Below are positions 44,491-52,326 of a DNA stretch of 64,000 nucleotides, piece after piece. A model generated the notes under the pieces. That model had not been told where the DNA came from, did not search any database, and worked only from the letters and a program-made list of their open reading frames with translations. Position 1 is the stretch's first letter; each line of letters starts with the position of its first letter. The position numbers were made by a program, and so were the translations under genes. Source of the DNA: Myxococcales bacterium (GTDB lineage Bacteria > Myxococcota_A > UBA9042); assembly GCA_009692425.1 (NCBI GenBank), contig SHZF01000005.1:62001-126000 (forward strand), read 5' to 3'.

Positions 44491-44772
44491 CTACTTCTTG
44501 CCGTCGACGCGGTTCTTCAACTCAAGGCCGACCTTGAAGAACGGCATCTTCTTCGGACCCACGGCGACCGCGTCGCCCGTCTTCGGGTTGCGCCCCGTGT
44601 AGGCCGGGTACTTGCGCACGGTGAAGTTGCCGAAGTTGCGGATTTCGATGCGATCTCCCTTCTTCATGGCGTCAACCATCTGCTCGAAGATCTGGTTGAC
44701 CACAGACGCGGCCTTGTCCTTGGTCAAGTTGGACTTCTGGGCCACCGCTTCAATCAGGTCGGACTTCGTCAT
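44491..44772 (-). CDS. HU/IHF-family DNA-binding protein
   Basis: This 93-aa basic protein is a nucleoid-associated HU/IHF subunit that bends DNA as a dimer. It reads 'MTKSDLIEAVAQKSNLTKDK' at the N-terminal helices and carries the arm signature 'RIEIRNFGNFTVRKYPAYTG' with 'RNPKTGD' at the DNA-intercalating tip. The C-terminus 'FFKVGLELKNRVDGKK' is slightly longer than HU and favours an IHF-beta-like subunit. GAGG precedes the ATG. It has its own candidate promoter at 44858-44887. Confidence 0.92.
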   Translation of the reverse strand: MTKSDLIEAVAQKSNLTKDKAASVVNQIFEQMVDAMKKGDRIEIRNFGNFTVRKYPAYTGRNPKTGDAVAVGPKKMPFFKVGLELKNRVDGKK

Positions 44773-44857
44773 GACAAGGTACCTCGGGGATGGACGGGCG
44801 CTGCGCCCGGGCTGCGGATTCGGTACCAAGGGCGCACAAGCCATTGGAACGCGGCGG

Positions 44858-44887
44858 TTGGTACACCGGAACGACCCGTGGCGTCAA
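44858..44887 (-). promoter_or_regulatory. Candidate promoter of the HU/IHF gene
   Basis: On the minus strand TTGACG (44887-44882), an 18-base spacer and TACCAA (44863-44858) lie about 86 bases ahead of the ATG. The leader between contains a GGTACC palindrome repeated near the ribosome-binding site. Confidence 0.4.
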
Positions 44888-44936
44888 TAGGCAAGTCAGC
44901 GTGGGAGCGCAACATTAAGCGACGGACCCGCCGGGC

Positions 44937-47132
44937 CTATTTGCAGAGCTTCGGCACCTGGGGGTACGCCGGGGTCACCAGGTTGCCCTTGGCATCTGCG
45001 CCCTTGCATGGCGTGATCTTGTTCGGATTCCAAGAGATGCGCGCGACGCACCACAGGTCGCCCGTCTTCATCGCCGGTCCGGTCTTGTCGAGATCGGCGA
45101 CGGACTTGTGATCGAGGTACACGCGCACCCGCGGCGTCGACAATCCGTACTGGTTGTCCGAGGCGTAGTAGACGCCGACGAAGTACGCGAGCCCGGGCTC
45201 GGGTGCCTTGATGTTCAGGTTCTCTGGCCCCCAGCCGTCGTAGTCGTCGAGATCGAGGCGCGGATCGTCTTCTGGGTCGCTCAGGTCGCCCCACTTGGGC
45301 AGTTTGTTGAACCAGTAGGCGTCGTCGCACGGCGCGAACCACGGGTCGGGCTCGCCGTTCTTGTCAAAATCCGGTTGGCCGGCTGCCTTGATCGCGTTGG
45401 GGTGCGCGAGGTGCAGATCGACATCGGACCCGGCCCAGGCGCCCGTCTTGTCCTTGCCGGTATCCGTCTTATTGGGGTCGGTGGGCGTGTCCCACGTCAG
45501 TTCGACGTGGATGAGATCGTCAGCGATCACGTTCAGTTCGAAGACGGCCGGCTTGCACGCCGAGACCTTCGAATCGTCGGTCACGTCGAGCGAGAACGTG
45601 TACTTTCCCGAAATATTCGGCTGGAACTTCACGACCTTCGCCTGCGCCGACGGCGCAAACGTCGAAAACGATCCCTGCGGCTGCGCGACCGACCACTTCC
45701 ACGTGTCGATGACATGCCCCTGCGGCGCGCTCGAACAGGCGGCGTCGAGCGTCAGCGGGGTCTGCGGCACCACGTCCTTGCCCGCCAGTACCTTCTGGCC
45801 GTTCGCGTCGTTCTTCAGCGTCAGGCATGCGACCGGGCACGCGGCCTGCACGCCCTCGCCCGACAGCGCGATGTCCGTGGTGACCCCGGCATTCCACGGT
45901 ACGACGATCTTGCCGGTCGCCTTGGTCCCCACCTGGCTCGGCGAGAACGTCACGTAGAACGTACACTTGGCTGTCGGTGGCAGCACCAGCGGCTTCTGCA
46001 CGGTCGGCGCCGCGCCGCCGTCGGTGACGCAGCCGAACGGCTCCACCTGAAAGCCCGCGGTCGAGCCAGGCTCAAGGCCCAGCCCGGTCAGCGCGACGTC
46101 TTCGGTGCCGCACGACTCCAGCGAGGCCTGCAACTTCGCCTGGGATCCGACGGGCACGGCACCGAACTCGACCGACAGCGCCGAGGCCTTCAGGCACGGG
46201 CCCGTCGCGTTCGCCTTCAACGGAACCTGCAGCGTGCCGATGCCGGCGTCGTTCGTCGTGATCCGCAAGGTTGCCACCAGCTTTTCCTGCTCCGCGATCG
46301 GCAACAGGCGCACGGTCATCTCCAGCGTTTCGTTGGCGGCCAGGGCGAGCTTCGGCGTACCGGCAAACGGCTTCGTCGGCGTCACGGTCGGGCCGCCCGC
46401 GACCTGGACCTCGACCGGCATCGACGGCGCGACGATCTCGAGGGAATCGAACACGAGTTGGCCAGTGCCGGCGTTCGTACACTTGAACGGCGCCTCGGCT
46501 CCCTGGTTCTTGGCGACCTTGCCGAAGTCGACCGAGGCCGGGACGCACACAAGCTTCGGGCTGCCGATCTGAACCTTGAATTCCAGCGTGCGCGGCGCGT
46601 CCTTCCACAGCGGATCGCCCTCGACCGTCACGTCGAGGCGTGCCTTGCGGGGGGTCGCCGCCGTGCCGCGCGTGTACGTCACGGTCAGGGCCGTAGACGC
46701 CACGGAATCCTTGGGCTTGCACGCCGCGTCGAGGCCTGCCGGCACCAGCACCGGCCACGTCGCTTCGGCGCACGGCTTGCCGCCGGGCCCCTTGCAGGTG
46801 AACTGCGGACCCGTGCTCACGACCTTGCCGTCGGCGTCGGTTTCGACCAGCGCCACCGACTTTACCGTGAGTGGCCTGGCCGAGATCGGCGGCGCCGTAT
46901 TCGACAGGACCAAAACGAATTCCCGCACACTGCCCGTCGCCATCGGCGCGCCGTCGATGACCACGCTCGCGCTGGCCGCCGCCCCAGCCGGGTCGCGCAC
47001 TTCGAGCTTTGCCGCCGTCTCGATGCGCGTCTTGCCGCTCGGGCAACCGGCGACGCTGCCGGTGCCGGGCTCTTCGGTCGTGCATGCGCTGGCGAACGCC
47101 ACCGCAACGAGACAGCTACTGATCGCGTTCAC
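44937..47132 (-). CDS. Paralogous envelope lipoprotein, copy 3
   Basis: This 731-aa lipoprotein is the last of three tandem relatives. The GTG start overlaps the stop of copy 2 (GTGA). A short signal ends in 'FASAC' with Cys17. The body has Hydin/ASPM-like immunoglobulin domains of the 'choice-of-anchor' kind (about residues 170-480; 'VDFGKVAKNQGAEAPFKCTN', 'VEFGAVPVGSQAKLQASLES') and a PKD-like domain. The C-terminal 220 residues are a conserved unit with 'IHVELTWDTPTD', 'GSDVDLHLAHP', 'FAPCDDAYWFN', 'LDLDDYDGWGPENLN' and 'YFVGVYYASDNQYG'. The acidic motifs suggest a calcium-binding, DUF2135-like beta domain. Cell-surface or periplasmic scaffold is likely; function unknown. Confidence 0.75.
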   Translation of the reverse strand: MNAISSCLVAVAFASACTTEEPGTGSVAGCPSGKTRIETAAKLEVRDPAGAAASASVVIDGAPMATGSVREFVLVLSNTAPPISARPLTVKSVALVETDADGKVVSTGPQFTCKGPGGKPCAEATWPVLVPAGLDAACKPKDSVASTALTVTYTRGTAATPRKARLDVTVEGDPLWKDAPRTLEFKVQIGSPKLVCVPASVDFGKVAKNQGAEAPFKCTNAGTGQLVFDSLEIVAPSMPVEVQVAGGPTVTPTKPFAGTPKLALAANETLEMTVRLLPIAEQEKLVATLRITTNDAGIGTLQVPLKANATGPCLKASALSVEFGAVPVGSQAKLQASLESCGTEDVALTGLGLEPGSTAGFQVEPFGCVTDGGAAPTVQKPLVLPPTAKCTFYVTFSPSQVGTKATGKIVVPWNAGVTTDIALSGEGVQAACPVACLTLKNDANGQKVLAGKDVVPQTPLTLDAACSSAPQGHVIDTWKWSVAQPQGSFSTFAPSAQAKVVKFQPNISGKYTFSLDVTDDSKVSACKPAVFELNVIADDLIHVELTWDTPTDPNKTDTGKDKTGAWAGSDVDLHLAHPNAIKAAGQPDFDKNGEPDPWFAPCDDAYWFNKLPKWGDLSDPEDDPRLDLDDYDGWGPENLNIKAPEPGLAYFVGVYYASDNQYGLSTPRVRVYLDHKSVADLDKTGPAMKTGDLWCVARISWNPNKITPCKGADAKGNLVTPAYPQVPKLCK

Positions 47133-49534
47133 TTGCACTTGCCACCCAGCACGGCCGAGAACTTCGCCTTGTAGTCGGGGGTCACCTTGCCGTTCGTGGC
47201 GGGCGAGCCGTCCCACTCCACCAGCGTACCGGCCGGCCACTCGATGCGCTTGGTCCACCACAGGTCGCACTGGTTCATCTTGGCTTGCAGCGTCGCCTTG
47301 AGCGCGCCGAGGATGTAGATGCGCACGGTCGCGGTCGAAAACCCAAACGTTTCCGAATCCCAGTAGTGGACGCCGACGCCGTACGTCTGCCCGGCCTCGG
47401 GCGTCTTGAGGTTCAGGTTCTCCGGGCCCCAGCCGTCGGTGTCGTCGAGGTCGAGGCCCGGGTTCGTGTCCGGGTCGACCGCACTGCCCCACGTCGGCAG
47501 CGCGTTGTACCAGAACGTGTCGTACTGCGGATGGAACCACGGGTCCGGCTTGCCGTCCTTGTCCAGGTCCTGCTGGCAGGCGCACGGCTTCCCTGCGCAC
47601 ATTTCCGCAGGATCCTTGCAGAGTTTCGCCAGCGCCGCCTTCGGGTGGACGAAATGCAGGTCGAGGTCGGCCCCCTTGTGCGGCCCCGTGTCGGTCTTGT
47701 CCGCGTCTCCCGGCGTGTCCCACAGCAACTCGACGTGGATGCCGCCGTCGGGCACTACCAGCAACTCCTGCTGCGCGACCTGGCACGCAGACTTGTCCGC
47801 GTCGTCGACGACGTCGAGTTGGAAGCGGTAGACGCCCGCCACGTTGACTTGGACCTGTTCCTTGGCCGGCTTGCCCGGCGACGTCACCATCGTCTTGGCG
47901 CCGAATTCCACATTGGCGACGCCGGCATTGGGGAAGAAGCCCAACCCCTCGGCCCCCTCGGGCGACTTCAGCAGCGACCACTTGTACGCCTTGATCTGGT
48001 GGCCGGCGGCGGCAAAGGATTGGTCGGCCTTCAGGTGGATCACCGTCTGCGGCACGACCTCCTCGCCTTCGATGAGCGTGATGATGGCCGTCGGACACGC
48101 CGTCGCCGTGCCCCACACACGCAGCTTGACCTGCTTGTCGGGCGCCACCGAGTTGTCCGCGATCTTGAGAGCGCCGGTGTACGGCTGCGCCTTGCCGTCC
48201 TGGCCCTTGTTCTCCGACTCCGGCGTCGCCACGAGCTTGACGATCTCCGAGCCGTTGACCTTGATGCGGATCGGATTGCTGGCCGTCACACCCTTGCCGC
48301 CGAGTGCCGCGATGCCGTCGGTGGCCACCGCAAACACGCCGGCTGCGTCGTCGGCGATCTGCAGGGCGCTGACCTCGACTTCAGCCGAGCCGCAATTCTT
48401 GAGCGTGACGTCGCGGGCCGCGGGCTTGCCGACCGCCTGAAAACCGAAGTTCAGCTCAGGCGACGGCGTCACCTTCAGGCACGCGGCATTCTGGTTCGCT
48501 TTCAGCGTGATCGTCTTCTTCTGCTGATCGGCGCTGAACACGTCGAGCGTCGTCAGGTGCGGGCTCGGGTCGATCGCCGCGAACGACACCTTGCCACTGA
48601 CCGCCTTGTCCTTCGCGATCGTGATCTTGGGGTCCAGATCGAGCGCGGCGCCGCCCTTGTAGGTCTTGCCCTCGAGTTCGAGCGACCACGGTTTCTGGTC
48701 GTTCTTGGCCAGTTCGATGCGCGTCACCACGAGGTCCGCGTCGCCTTGGTTCTGGATCTTGAACGGCTCATCGCGCACGCCGTTGACCTTGACGGTGCCG
48801 AAATCAAGTTCGGCGGGCAGCACCGCGAGTTTCGGGTTGCCCGTGGCTGTCACAAAGCGCAGGCGGTAGGGCGTCGGCGTCGGATTCTGCCCGCCCGTCG
48901 TGTAGGCCTTGTCGCCAGTGGTGTGCAGCACGAGCGTCACCGTGCGCGGCGCGGCATCCGCCGGCTTCTTGAAGCGGACCTTGAGTTGCTGCTGGGCGGC
49001 CTTTTTCGTCCCCGTCGCGCAATCCGGGTCGAAGCCGGGCGGGATCAGCGTCGGCCACGCCACCTTGTCGCACGGGACCTCGGCGCCGTCCTGCTGTGCG
49101 ATGCACGTGAACGGGTTGCCGGCGTCTGCCGTGTTGGCCGGCGGTGTGAACGCGAGTTCGAGCCCCGTGATCACCAATTCCTTGGCAGCCGCGGCGTTGG
49201 CGACGTTGAGGATGTCGACCGTGACGTCGAGCGTCTGGCCCGCGGTCAGCGAGCCCCCTGTCATCTCGACGCTGCCGTCATGGGCGCGCACCTTGTCTGC
49301 GGCGCGCACTTCGAGCTTCGCGTTGCGATCGATGCCGGGGCCCGCCGCACCGCTACCGCACTTGGCCGGCAGGGCCGTTCCGCCGTCCGCCAGGGCGCCC
49401 GCGTCCGCGCCGCCCGAACCCTCGCCGCATCCGAGCGCCAGCATGGCTACCAGCACGGCGACCAGCACAGCCACCAGTACGCCCGGCGACCGTGCGGGTC
49501 GAGCCGCGCAGCAGCGTCCTCGTCGTTCGTTCAT
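47129..49534 (-). CDS. Paralogous envelope lipoprotein, copy 2
   Basis: This 801-aa lipoprotein has a strongly hydrophobic signal ending in 'MLALGC' (Cys36). An N-terminal beta domain ('NAKLEVRAADKVRAHDG') and two Hydin-type domains ('AELDFGTVKVNGVRDEPFKI', 'LNFGFQAVGKPAARDVTLKN') come next, then a PKD-like region and the shared C-terminal unit. That unit reads 'IHVELLWDTPGDADKTDTGP', 'GADLDLHFVHP', 'LDLDDTDGWGPENLN' and 'YGVGVHYWDSETFGFS'. A Cys-rich insertion ('CKDPAEMCAGKPCACQQ') sits inside the C-terminal unit, absent from the other copies. AGGAAA precedes the ATG at 49534. It lies 50 bases after copy 1 and overlaps copy 3, so all three form one operon. Confidence 0.75.
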   Translation of the reverse strand: MNERRGRCCAARPARSPGVLVAVLVAVLVAMLALGCGEGSGGADAGALADGGTALPAKCGSGAAGPGIDRNAKLEVRAADKVRAHDGSVEMTGGSLTAGQTLDVTVDILNVANAAAAKELVITGLELAFTPPANTADAGNPFTCIAQQDGAEVPCDKVAWPTLIPPGFDPDCATGTKKAAQQQLKVRFKKPADAAPRTVTLVLHTTGDKAYTTGGQNPTPTPYRLRFVTATGNPKLAVLPAELDFGTVKVNGVRDEPFKIQNQGDADLVVTRIELAKNDQKPWSLELEGKTYKGGAALDLDPKITIAKDKAVSGKVSFAAIDPSPHLTTLDVFSADQQKKTITLKANQNAACLKVTPSPELNFGFQAVGKPAARDVTLKNCGSAEVEVSALQIADDAAGVFAVATDGIAALGGKGVTASNPIRIKVNGSEIVKLVATPESENKGQDGKAQPYTGALKIADNSVAPDKQVKLRVWGTATACPTAIITLIEGEEVVPQTVIHLKADQSFAAAGHQIKAYKWSLLKSPEGAEGLGFFPNAGVANVEFGAKTMVTSPGKPAKEQVQVNVAGVYRFQLDVVDDADKSACQVAQQELLVVPDGGIHVELLWDTPGDADKTDTGPHKGADLDLHFVHPKAALAKLCKDPAEMCAGKPCACQQDLDKDGKPDPWFHPQYDTFWYNALPTWGSAVDPDTNPGLDLDDTDGWGPENLNLKTPEAGQTYGVGVHYWDSETFGFSTATVRIYILGALKATLQAKMNQCDLWWTKRIEWPAGTLVEWDGSPATNGKVTPDYKAKFSAVLGGKCK

Positions 49535-49583
49535 GTGCGTTTCCTGGCCGGTTGCTCGATCCTGCCGAGGGCTTGATCGTGCA

Positions 49584-52001
49584 CTAGGGCTTGACCTTGC
49601 ACTGGGCCGGCTTGGCGCCCGCCGCCTGGGCTGCGAACGCCTTGTTCTCGTAGCACTTCGTGATGCAGAAGTCGCCCGACGGCTTCCACATCTGGCCGCA
49701 ACCGGCCTTGCCCGCACAGTACTTCGGATCGTTCGCGACGTTGCCCGCGCACACTGCCCCCTTGGTCTGGTAGCACTGCGTGAAGACCGGCAACTTCGAG
49801 CCCTTCAGCTCATTGGGCCAGTTGATCTTGCCGACGTACCACATGTCGAGAAGGTCCATCGGCACCTTCGTGATCTGCAGGGCGAGCGTGCCTTCGAGGT
49901 AGATCGACACCGTCGCGTACGACAGGCCGTAGCCGTGGTCGTGCCAGTAATGTACGCCGACCGGGTACGCGATCGGGCTTGCCACGTCGCCTTCGGGCGA
50001 CTCGAGGTTCAGGTTCTCCGGGCCGGCGCCGTCGGTATCGTCGAGGTCGAGGCTGGGGTCGTCCGGCGTGGCCGGGTTGGAACTGCCCCAGTTCGGGTTC
50101 GGATTGAACCAGAACGTGTCGAACGGATTGTTGAACCACGGGTCCGGCGTGCTGTCGCAGTCGATGTCGGGGCCGGACGCCAGCGGGTGTGAGAAGTGCA
50201 AGTCCATGTCCGCGCCGGCGGCCGGGCCGGAGTCGGTCTCGTCCGGGTCCGAAGGCGTCGCCCACAGCAGTTCAACGTGGATCGCGTTGTTCGGCACCAC
50301 CAGAACATCGATGCAGGCCGGCTGGCACGACTTCGCGTCGTTCTGGTCCCACACCTCGAGGCAGAACTTGTAGTCGCCCGACGCGTTCGCCAGAAAGGTC
50401 GGGTTCGCAAACGTCGCATTCGGGATGAACGGCTGGTTCGAGCCTGCCGGCTGCTTCGCCGTCCACTTGTACTTCTTGATGGTCCCGCCACCGGGCGCGA
50501 CCGACTGGTCGCCCTTGAGGTGGAGTTGCGTCTGCGGGATGACCTCCTCGCCTTCCTTGACCGACACCTTGGCGAGCGGGCAGGTCGATTTCACGCCCGC
50601 GCCCTTGGCCTGCACCTTGCGCACTTCAAAAGCGTTCGAGGTGACGCCGATCATCGCGATGTCGAATTCGCCGTCCTTCGAGATGTCTTCAGGCACGTAC
50701 TTCACGGTGAAGGTGGCGTCCTTGCCGATGCCGATCTTGATCGGCTTGTCTTTCGACGGCCCCTTGATGTCGACGTCGGGATAGCCCTTCTTCGTCTCGA
50801 CGTAATCTAAGGCGAACTCGTTCGAGGTCGAGCCCTCCTTGAGGAATTCGATCTTGTCGACGATCAGATCGACCGAGCCGCAGTTCTTGATCTGCACGTT
50901 GCGCACTTCGGAGTTCTGCAGCAGCACGCCGCCGAACGACACCTCCTTGTCCGGCTTGAGCAGGATGCACGGCACCGCCGTGTTCGCGCGCATGCTGACC
51001 GTCGTGCCCGTCTGGGCCGCCGGGTCGTTCGAATACAGCACGATCTGGCCTTCCTTCTTCTTGTCGTCTTCCGGCTTGAACCCGACAGAGAACGTGCGCT
51101 GCTTGCCCGGTTCGATGTCAAGCGGCGGGTCGAACGTGACGGCCGCGTCGGGCTTGTACACGGTGCCGCCGCCTGCACCGTCGAGCGTCACCGAGAACGT
51201 CGGTGCCGCCGACACCCACTTGAATCCCGCAATCGACAACAGCGCGTCGCCGAGATTGCGCACCGCGAACACTTCTTTGCCATCGGACTTCGGCGGCACG
51301 TACGGGAAATCGACGGTGTCCGGCGCGACTGCGATCTTCGGCTTGCCCTGTACGGTCTTGAACGTCACCTTGAACTCGCCGTTCGTGCTGACCAGCGCCG
51401 GTACGTTGTTGGCGACCCGGATCCGCAGCACGGCTTCGCGGTCCTTGTCGTCGAATCGCGTGAAACGCAACAGGAACGTCTCCTTGGCCGCGCGCCCCGA
51501 CGCCTCGTTGGCGTACTGGCCTGGCACCACCTTCTTCCACTTGCCGTCCATGTCTTCGCACTTCACGGTGGCGTCTGCATTCCAGCACTCCAGCGCGTGG
51601 GCGGTGTCTTCCTTGGGCGACTTTGCCGTGTAGTCGAGCCGCACGCTGAGCAGCACGAGGTCGGCCGCCGACAGGGCCGAGATCGTGTTCAGGATTGTGA
51701 ACGCGGTGTCCTTCGCCGTCTTGACGGAGCCGACCTCGACCGCGATGACCGAATCCTTCTTGAGGACCTTCTCGGTGCCCGGATCGCGCACTTCGAGCGC
51801 GGCGCTGCACTCGATCAGGGTCGAACCGCTGATGCAGGTTTTCACGCTTCCCGTTGCGCCGCCCACCGTGCCGCCACCAGTCACTCCGCCGGAGCCCGTG
51901 CTGCCGCCTGCGCTGATCGCGCCGGGCGTTTCTGCCGCGCAGGCCGAGAGGTGGGCGGCGGAGGCGCAGAGCAGCAGGGTGTAGAGGGGGCGGCGGAGCA
52001 T
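49584..52001 (-). CDS. Paralogous envelope lipoprotein, copy 1
   Basis: This 805-aa lipoprotein is first in the leftward operon. The signal ends in 'AHLSAC' (Cys21), followed by a Gly/Thr/Ser-rich linker. It has the same plan as copies 2 and 3: N-terminal beta domain, Hydin-type domains ('VDFPYVPPKSDGKEVFAVRN', 'VSFGGVLLQNSEVRNVQIKN'), a PKD-like domain ('IKKYKWTAKQPAGSNQPF') and the conserved C-terminal unit ('IHVELLWATPSDPDETDSGP', 'LDLDDTDGAGPENLN', 'YPVGVHYWHDHGYG'). It carries an extra Cys-rich C-terminal tail with about eight Cys. GAGG precedes the ATG. A good promoter lies 120-148 bases upstream, divergent from the vWA/barrel/TPR operon, so the two sets may be made together. Confidence 0.75.
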   Translation of the reverse strand: MLRRPLYTLLLCASAAHLSACAAETPGAISAGGSTGSGGVTGGGTVGGATGSVKTCISGSTLIECSAALEVRDPGTEKVLKKDSVIAVEVGSVKTAKDTAFTILNTISALSAADLVLLSVRLDYTAKSPKEDTAHALECWNADATVKCEDMDGKWKKVVPGQYANEASGRAAKETFLLRFTRFDDKDREAVLRIRVANNVPALVSTNGEFKVTFKTVQGKPKIAVAPDTVDFPYVPPKSDGKEVFAVRNLGDALLSIAGFKWVSAAPTFSVTLDGAGGGTVYKPDAAVTFDPPLDIEPGKQRTFSVGFKPEDDKKKEGQIVLYSNDPAAQTGTTVSMRANTAVPCILLKPDKEVSFGGVLLQNSEVRNVQIKNCGSVDLIVDKIEFLKEGSTSNEFALDYVETKKGYPDVDIKGPSKDKPIKIGIGKDATFTVKYVPEDISKDGEFDIAMIGVTSNAFEVRKVQAKGAGVKSTCPLAKVSVKEGEEVIPQTQLHLKGDQSVAPGGGTIKKYKWTAKQPAGSNQPFIPNATFANPTFLANASGDYKFCLEVWDQNDAKSCQPACIDVLVVPNNAIHVELLWATPSDPDETDSGPAAGADMDLHFSHPLASGPDIDCDSTPDPWFNNPFDTFWFNPNPNWGSSNPATPDDPSLDLDDTDGAGPENLNLESPEGDVASPIAYPVGVHYWHDHGYGLSYATVSIYLEGTLALQITKVPMDLLDMWYVGKINWPNELKGSKLPVFTQCYQTKGAVCAGNVANDPKYCAGKAGCGQMWKPSGDFCITKCYENKAFAAQAAGAKPAQCKVKP

Positions 52002-52120
52002 GGCGACCTCACGTTCAGATTCAGGGGCGGGCCCTCGGATTACGGGAACGGACACTTAGCTTTTCAGCGACGCTCACTCAGTTCAGGGTCGGGTCCGGTC
52101 ACGCGAGCCCCAAACAGATC

Positions 52121-52149
52121 ACTGTAGTAGCGAGGGCAGGACGCGTCAA
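52121..52149 (-). promoter_or_regulatory. Promoter of the lipoprotein triplet
   Basis: On the minus strand TTGACG (52149-52144), exactly 17 bases and TACAGT (52126-52121) form a strong sigma-70-type promoter. The leader to the ATG at 52001 is about 110 bases. Confidence 0.65.
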
Positions 52150-52213
52150 CCAATAGCACCGCGAACCGACAGCGGCGAGGGGCCCGCAGCCCTCGCCAGC
52201 GCAAGGGTTCTGC

Positions 52214-52243
52214 TTGACTTGGCGACGACGGCGAAGGAAGAAT
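52214..52243 (+). promoter_or_regulatory. Candidate promoter of the vWA/barrel/TPR operon
   Basis: TTGACT (52214-52219) with AAGAAT at an 18-base spacing lies about 84 bases before the ATG of the vWA gene. The -35 is good and the -10 poor. The hairpin at 52174-52197 lies just upstream. Confidence 0.3.
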
Positions 52244-52326
52244 CGCCCCCTCGCGCGGACGGTCGACTTCCGGCCGATCGGCGCGGAACCCCGGGTTTTC
52301 CGATGTGCCCGCAGGGGGTTGTGCTC

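Larger units (their letters stand above)
52002..52326. other. Divergent control region of the envelope locus
   Basis: This 325-base gap separates the leftward lipoprotein operon from the rightward vWA/barrel/TPR operon. It contains the leftward promoter (52121-52149), a perfect 8-bp hairpin GGCGAGGG/CCCTCGCC (52174-52197, 8-base loop) and a weaker rightward promoter candidate (52214-52243). No gene is seen. Confidence 0.6.
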
